From Gluconobacter roseus NBRC 3990 (GTDB lineage: Bacteria; Pseudomonadota; Alphaproteobacteria; Acetobacterales; Acetobacteraceae): a stretch of 64,000 nt of DNA. Position numbers and translations under genes: made by a program. Below the pieces are notes generated by a model that saw only the letters and a program-made list of their open reading frames with translations, was not told where the DNA came from and made no database searches. This document shows, one piece after another, positions 61,301 through 64,000 of the stretch; the first letter of the stretch is position 1; each line of letters begins with the position of its first letter. The stretch lies in contig NZ_BJLY01000002.1 in NCBI RefSeq assembly GCF_006538885.1, positions 1 through 64,000 of the forward strand, written 5' to 3'.

Positions 61301-63952
61301 ATGCTGTACAGACGGAGTTATGATCGCCTGCAGTATGCAGGCATACGTCCTGTGACGCTTGCTACCACCCTGCTTCTGTCTCTGGGCGTAGCGCCTGTGG
61401 CTGTCGCATCGGATGGAACAAAGCATACCGATGATGAACGGTCGGTCCGGAGAAGTCATAAGGAAAGTCGCAAGACTGCTGAGGTGGCGCAGGCACGTCC
61501 TGAAGGCCATGTATCTGCACGTCAGACGCTTCCTGGGGCAGAATTACATCCCGTTAGCTCGAGGGATGTGGAAGATCACGGCGCTGTAGAACAGGTCGTA
61601 GCCAGGGGAAGTAGGGAGAATGTTGCTTCTGCTTTTCGGGTCTCCACACCCACGAAAAGTACGGTGCGGGTTGCGACCGTGACGGGGACCCAGCTTCTTC
61701 AGACCGGGCAGACCAATGTCATCGCGGCATTGCAGCAGACATCCCCGGAGCTTAACGCGCCTCCGGGTGGGGGTGGGGGCGCCTATTCCACGACCCCAAC
61801 CCAGACTGTCATTCTGAGGAACCTGAACGCCGATGAGACCCTCGTTCTGGTCAACGGCGTCCGGCGCCATATCAGCGCCATTGGAAATTGGGGAGATGGC
61901 CCTGCGAAGGGGACCCAGCCGGCGGATCTGAGCCTGATTCCCCTCAGTGCAATCGACCATATCGAGATCATTACGGAGGGTGCTACGGCTCTTTACGGAC
62001 AGGATGCCATCGGAGGCGCCATTAATATTGTTCTCAAATCCGGGGCCAGAAATGGCGGAACCGTCAATCTCATGAACAGTGGATATTATGCTGGAGATGG
62101 TCAGGCCGTTGAGGCTTATGGCGATATTGAACGCAAGATAGGCAATCAGGGCGGCGGTATCGATATCGCCTGGCAGGTTCTGAACCAGCTGCCCAGTCAT
62201 CGTGATGCCCTGAATACGGCCAATCTCTACTCCCTGCCGCAGGATGCGGAGATGCAGCGCCGCGTCGGGCAGGACGTCAATCGCGTCGAAGGTGTCAGCA
62301 AATCTCTTGCGGAAGTGTTCAGCTTTAACGGGCATATCCCCATTACAGATCAGGTGGAGGGCTATGCGACCGGAACGCTGGCGCATCGTTCGACGGATCG
62401 CATCGGGTTTTTCCGTGGCCCAGCCAACAACAATACGACACGCGAGCTTTATCCGAACGGATATTCGCCAATCGAAATATTCGATGAGCTGGATTTTCAG
62501 GTCAATGGCGGCCTCCGTGGTGTTCTTCATGACGGGCTGGCCTGGAATACCTATGCGTCCTTTGGTCGTGAGCGGGTGAACGAAGATGTTGAAAATGATG
62601 AAAACCCGACGTTTGGTGTTGATAGTCAGACGAATTTCCATCAGGGCCAGCTGATTGCATCCGAACTGATCGGCGGCGCAAAGTTCTCGAAAAAATTCGA
62701 TGTTCCTCGTCTCGCCAAACCTGCGGAACTGAACTTTGGTCTTGAGTACCGGCACGATACCTATCAGATCGGTCAGGGTGACTATCAGTCCTGGGCGACC
62801 GGTCCCGTGCTTGTGGGGCAGACGGGCGTTCAGCCAAGCTCCGGAGCAGCGGGCTATGCCGGGTTTGAACCTCAGAATGCTGGCAACTGGTCACGTGATA
62901 TTTTCGACGGGCACGTTGGATTGGACCTGTTCCTGACGAAAAAATGGGAAATGACGATTGGGGGGCGCGCTGTCAGCTATTCCGATAAGGGTGCGGCGCC
63001 GACCGGCTCCATCGGGATGCGGTATAATTTCAGCAAACGTTTTGCGCTGCGTGCCAGCGTCAACACGGGTTATCGTGCGCCCACTCTGGGGGCCGTTCAT
63101 TACAATGCGACATCCACTGGTCCGGGGCAGGTGACAGAAAATCTTTCGTCATTCGATCCCGTCGCCAGGCTTCTGGGTGCCACGGGCGTTAAGGGTGAGA
63201 CCTCCCGCAGTTACGATATCGGGTTCGACTGGTCTCCGCTTGATGCGCTTCATCTGTCGCTGGATGGCTATCGTATCGATATCAACGACCGGATTGAGAG
63301 CACCACGGAGTTTTCCGGAACCCAGATGAACGAATTCCTTTACGCACAGGGCATTACGAGCAGCCCGACGGACAGGATATTCGTCAATTACATGACCAAT
63401 ATTGGCAATACGACCACTAATGGTTTTACGGCCAAGCTGAGCTATCAGTTTCCGCTTGCGGCGCGTTGGGGTGTGCTGATCGGAAGTGTGCAGGCCAATG
63501 TGGCTGATACGGAAGTCACCCGCTACGCTGCCACGCCCGCAGTTCTGCAGCAGTTGGGGCAGACCTATTACGACAGCCTTTCGCGCAACAATCTTCTGAG
63601 GGCTTCTCCCAAGAACAAGGAGTCCTTTGCCCTGAACTGGTCCAAGGGACGGTATAATGTGTACGTGCAGGAGCAGCGTTATGCCGGGGTGGAATGGATC
63701 AACTACAGCGGCGATCCGTCCTCGACCTGGACGCATATTCGTCCGCAGGTTCAGACCAATATTGCGTTCAGTGCGCAGATGGGACACGGTTTTACCCTGA
63801 CGGCGGGGGCCAACAACCTGTTCAATAAATTTCCGACCCGGGTGAAGGAGAGCACACTCTCTGAAACCCAGGGAACCATCAAGTATCCGACGACCGCTCC
63901 TGGCGGATATGAGGGCGGATATTACTATGCGAAGGTCGGATATGTTTTTTGA
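61301..63952 (+). CDS. TonB-dependent receptor
   Basis: An 883-residue outer-membrane receptor. After a signal peptide (VAPVAVASD) and a long charged linker, a TonB-box-like EQVVARGSREN appears near residue 97. The plug domain follows (TGTQLLQTGQTNVIAALQQ, VILRNLNADETLVLVNGVRR, LSAIDHIEIITEGATALYGQ, GGAINIVLKSG) and then the barrel, ending with the aromatic strand GYYYAKVGYVF. It uses TonB energy to import a ligand too large for porins; the divergent ABC operon is the likely inner-membrane step. The plug resembles the carbohydrate/peptide-type (LVNGVRR) as much as siderophore receptors. Confidence 0.92.
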   Translation: MLYRRSYDRLQYAGIRPVTLATTLLLSLGVAPVAVASDGTKHTDDERSVRRSHKESRKTAEVAQARPEGHVSARQTLPGAELHPVSSRDVEDHGAVEQVVARGSRENVASAFRVSTPTKSTVRVATVTGTQLLQTGQTNVIAALQQTSPELNAPPGGGGGAYSTTPTQTVILRNLNADETLVLVNGVRRHISAIGNWGDGPAKGTQPADLSLIPLSAIDHIEIITEGATALYGQDAIGGAINIVLKSGARNGGTVNLMNSGYYAGDGQAVEAYGDIERKIGNQGGGIDIAWQVLNQLPSHRDALNTANLYSLPQDAEMQRRVGQDVNRVEGVSKSLAEVFSFNGHIPITDQVEGYATGTLAHRSTDRIGFFRGPANNNTTRELYPNGYSPIEIFDELDFQVNGGLRGVLHDGLAWNTYASFGRERVNEDVENDENPTFGVDSQTNFHQGQLIASELIGGAKFSKKFDVPRLAKPAELNFGLEYRHDTYQIGQGDYQSWATGPVLVGQTGVQPSSGAAGYAGFEPQNAGNWSRDIFDGHVGLDLFLTKKWEMTIGGRAVSYSDKGAAPTGSIGMRYNFSKRFALRASVNTGYRAPTLGAVHYNATSTGPGQVTENLSSFDPVARLLGATGVKGETSRSYDIGFDWSPLDALHLSLDGYRIDINDRIESTTEFSGTQMNEFLYAQGITSSPTDRIFVNYMTNIGNTTTNGFTAKLSYQFPLAARWGVLIGSVQANVADTEVTRYAATPAVLQQLGQTYYDSLSRNNLLRASPKNKESFALNWSKGRYNVYVQEQRYAGVEWINYSGDPSSTWTHIRPQVQTNIAFSAQMGHGFTLTAGANNLFNKFPTRVKESTLSETQGTIKYPTTAPGGYEGGYYYAKVGYVF

Positions 63953-63988
63953 TCCTCCCTTCCATTTCATTGTTTTTGGGGTGATCCG

Positions 63989-64000
63989 ATGAGTACAGGA
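63989..64000 (+). CDS. Start of a further gene (partial)
   Basis: An ATG at 63989 is preceded by GGGGTG five bases upstream and opens MSTG before the window ends. It follows the receptor gene by 36 bases and is probably in the same operon. Too short for any identification. Confidence 0.4.

Noticed and set aside
1-64000. CRISPR array, rRNA or tRNA genes
   Set aside because: No regularly spaced repeats, rRNA-like stretches or cloverleaf-forming segments were recognised by eye; a tRNA scan could still find one.

Overview
The window reads as chromosomal DNA of an acetic acid bacterium (Acetobacteraceae, most like Gluconobacter or a close relative). The basis is the combination of a cyoABCD quinol oxidase operon, a one-chain dihydroxyacetone kinase, an OprB-type sugar porin, several outer-membrane transporters and a moderately high G+C alphaproteobacterial codon use. 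No 16S or other marker is present, so the genus is an inference.

Layout. 0.1-2.8 kb: a MarR regulator and a FUSC efflux protein. 2.8-13.2 kb, all on the minus strand: a peptide ABC transporter (binding protein, two permeases, two ATPases), a P1-family aminopeptidase, the proline-catabolic PutA and a GntR regulator; together these could import peptides, cut them and burn the proline. 13.2-16.8 kb: an Mla-type MCE lipid transport operon (MlaE with STAS, MlaF, MlaD, PqiC-like lipoprotein). 17-20.1 kb: a GtrB-like glycosyltransferase facing a polytopic DUF6311-like membrane protein, probably for surface glycan decoration. 20.2-24 kb: a Tat-type beta-lactamase-fold hydrolase and a compact minus-strand cassette (holin-like small membrane protein, lipoprotein, papain-like cysteine protease, lipoprotein) separated by strong hairpin terminators. 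It looks phage-derived and is the least understood block here.

24-31.9 kb: M3 and M28 peptidases, LysR regulator divergent from a DODA-type dioxygenase, YceI protein, MFS transporter. 32-38.6 kb: a DcaP-like porin, an ABC-F ATPase and an exported M1 aminopeptidase. 38.8-40.2 kb: a fluoride riboswitch in front of a CLC-F type fluoride/proton antiporter gene. 40.2-42.4 kb: an exported protein ending in a superinfection-immunity-like membrane domain, a decayed IS5-family transposase and a small WYL-like protein. 42.6-45.2 kb: dihydroxyacetone kinase and a DUF421 protein. 45.3-49.8 kb: a two-partner-secretion TpsB transporter with an unknown exported partner, a secreted lipase-like hydrolase and a divergent TetR regulator with a clear palindromic operator. 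49.9-55.6 kb: OprB porin and cyoABCD. 56-64 kb: a second Opp/Dpp-type ABC operon, whose second permease is frameshifted in a run of eight C, divergent from a large TonB-dependent receptor; a further gene just begins at the window edge.

No rRNA, CRISPR array or convincing tRNA gene was seen. All calls come from reading the sequence; no database search was run.
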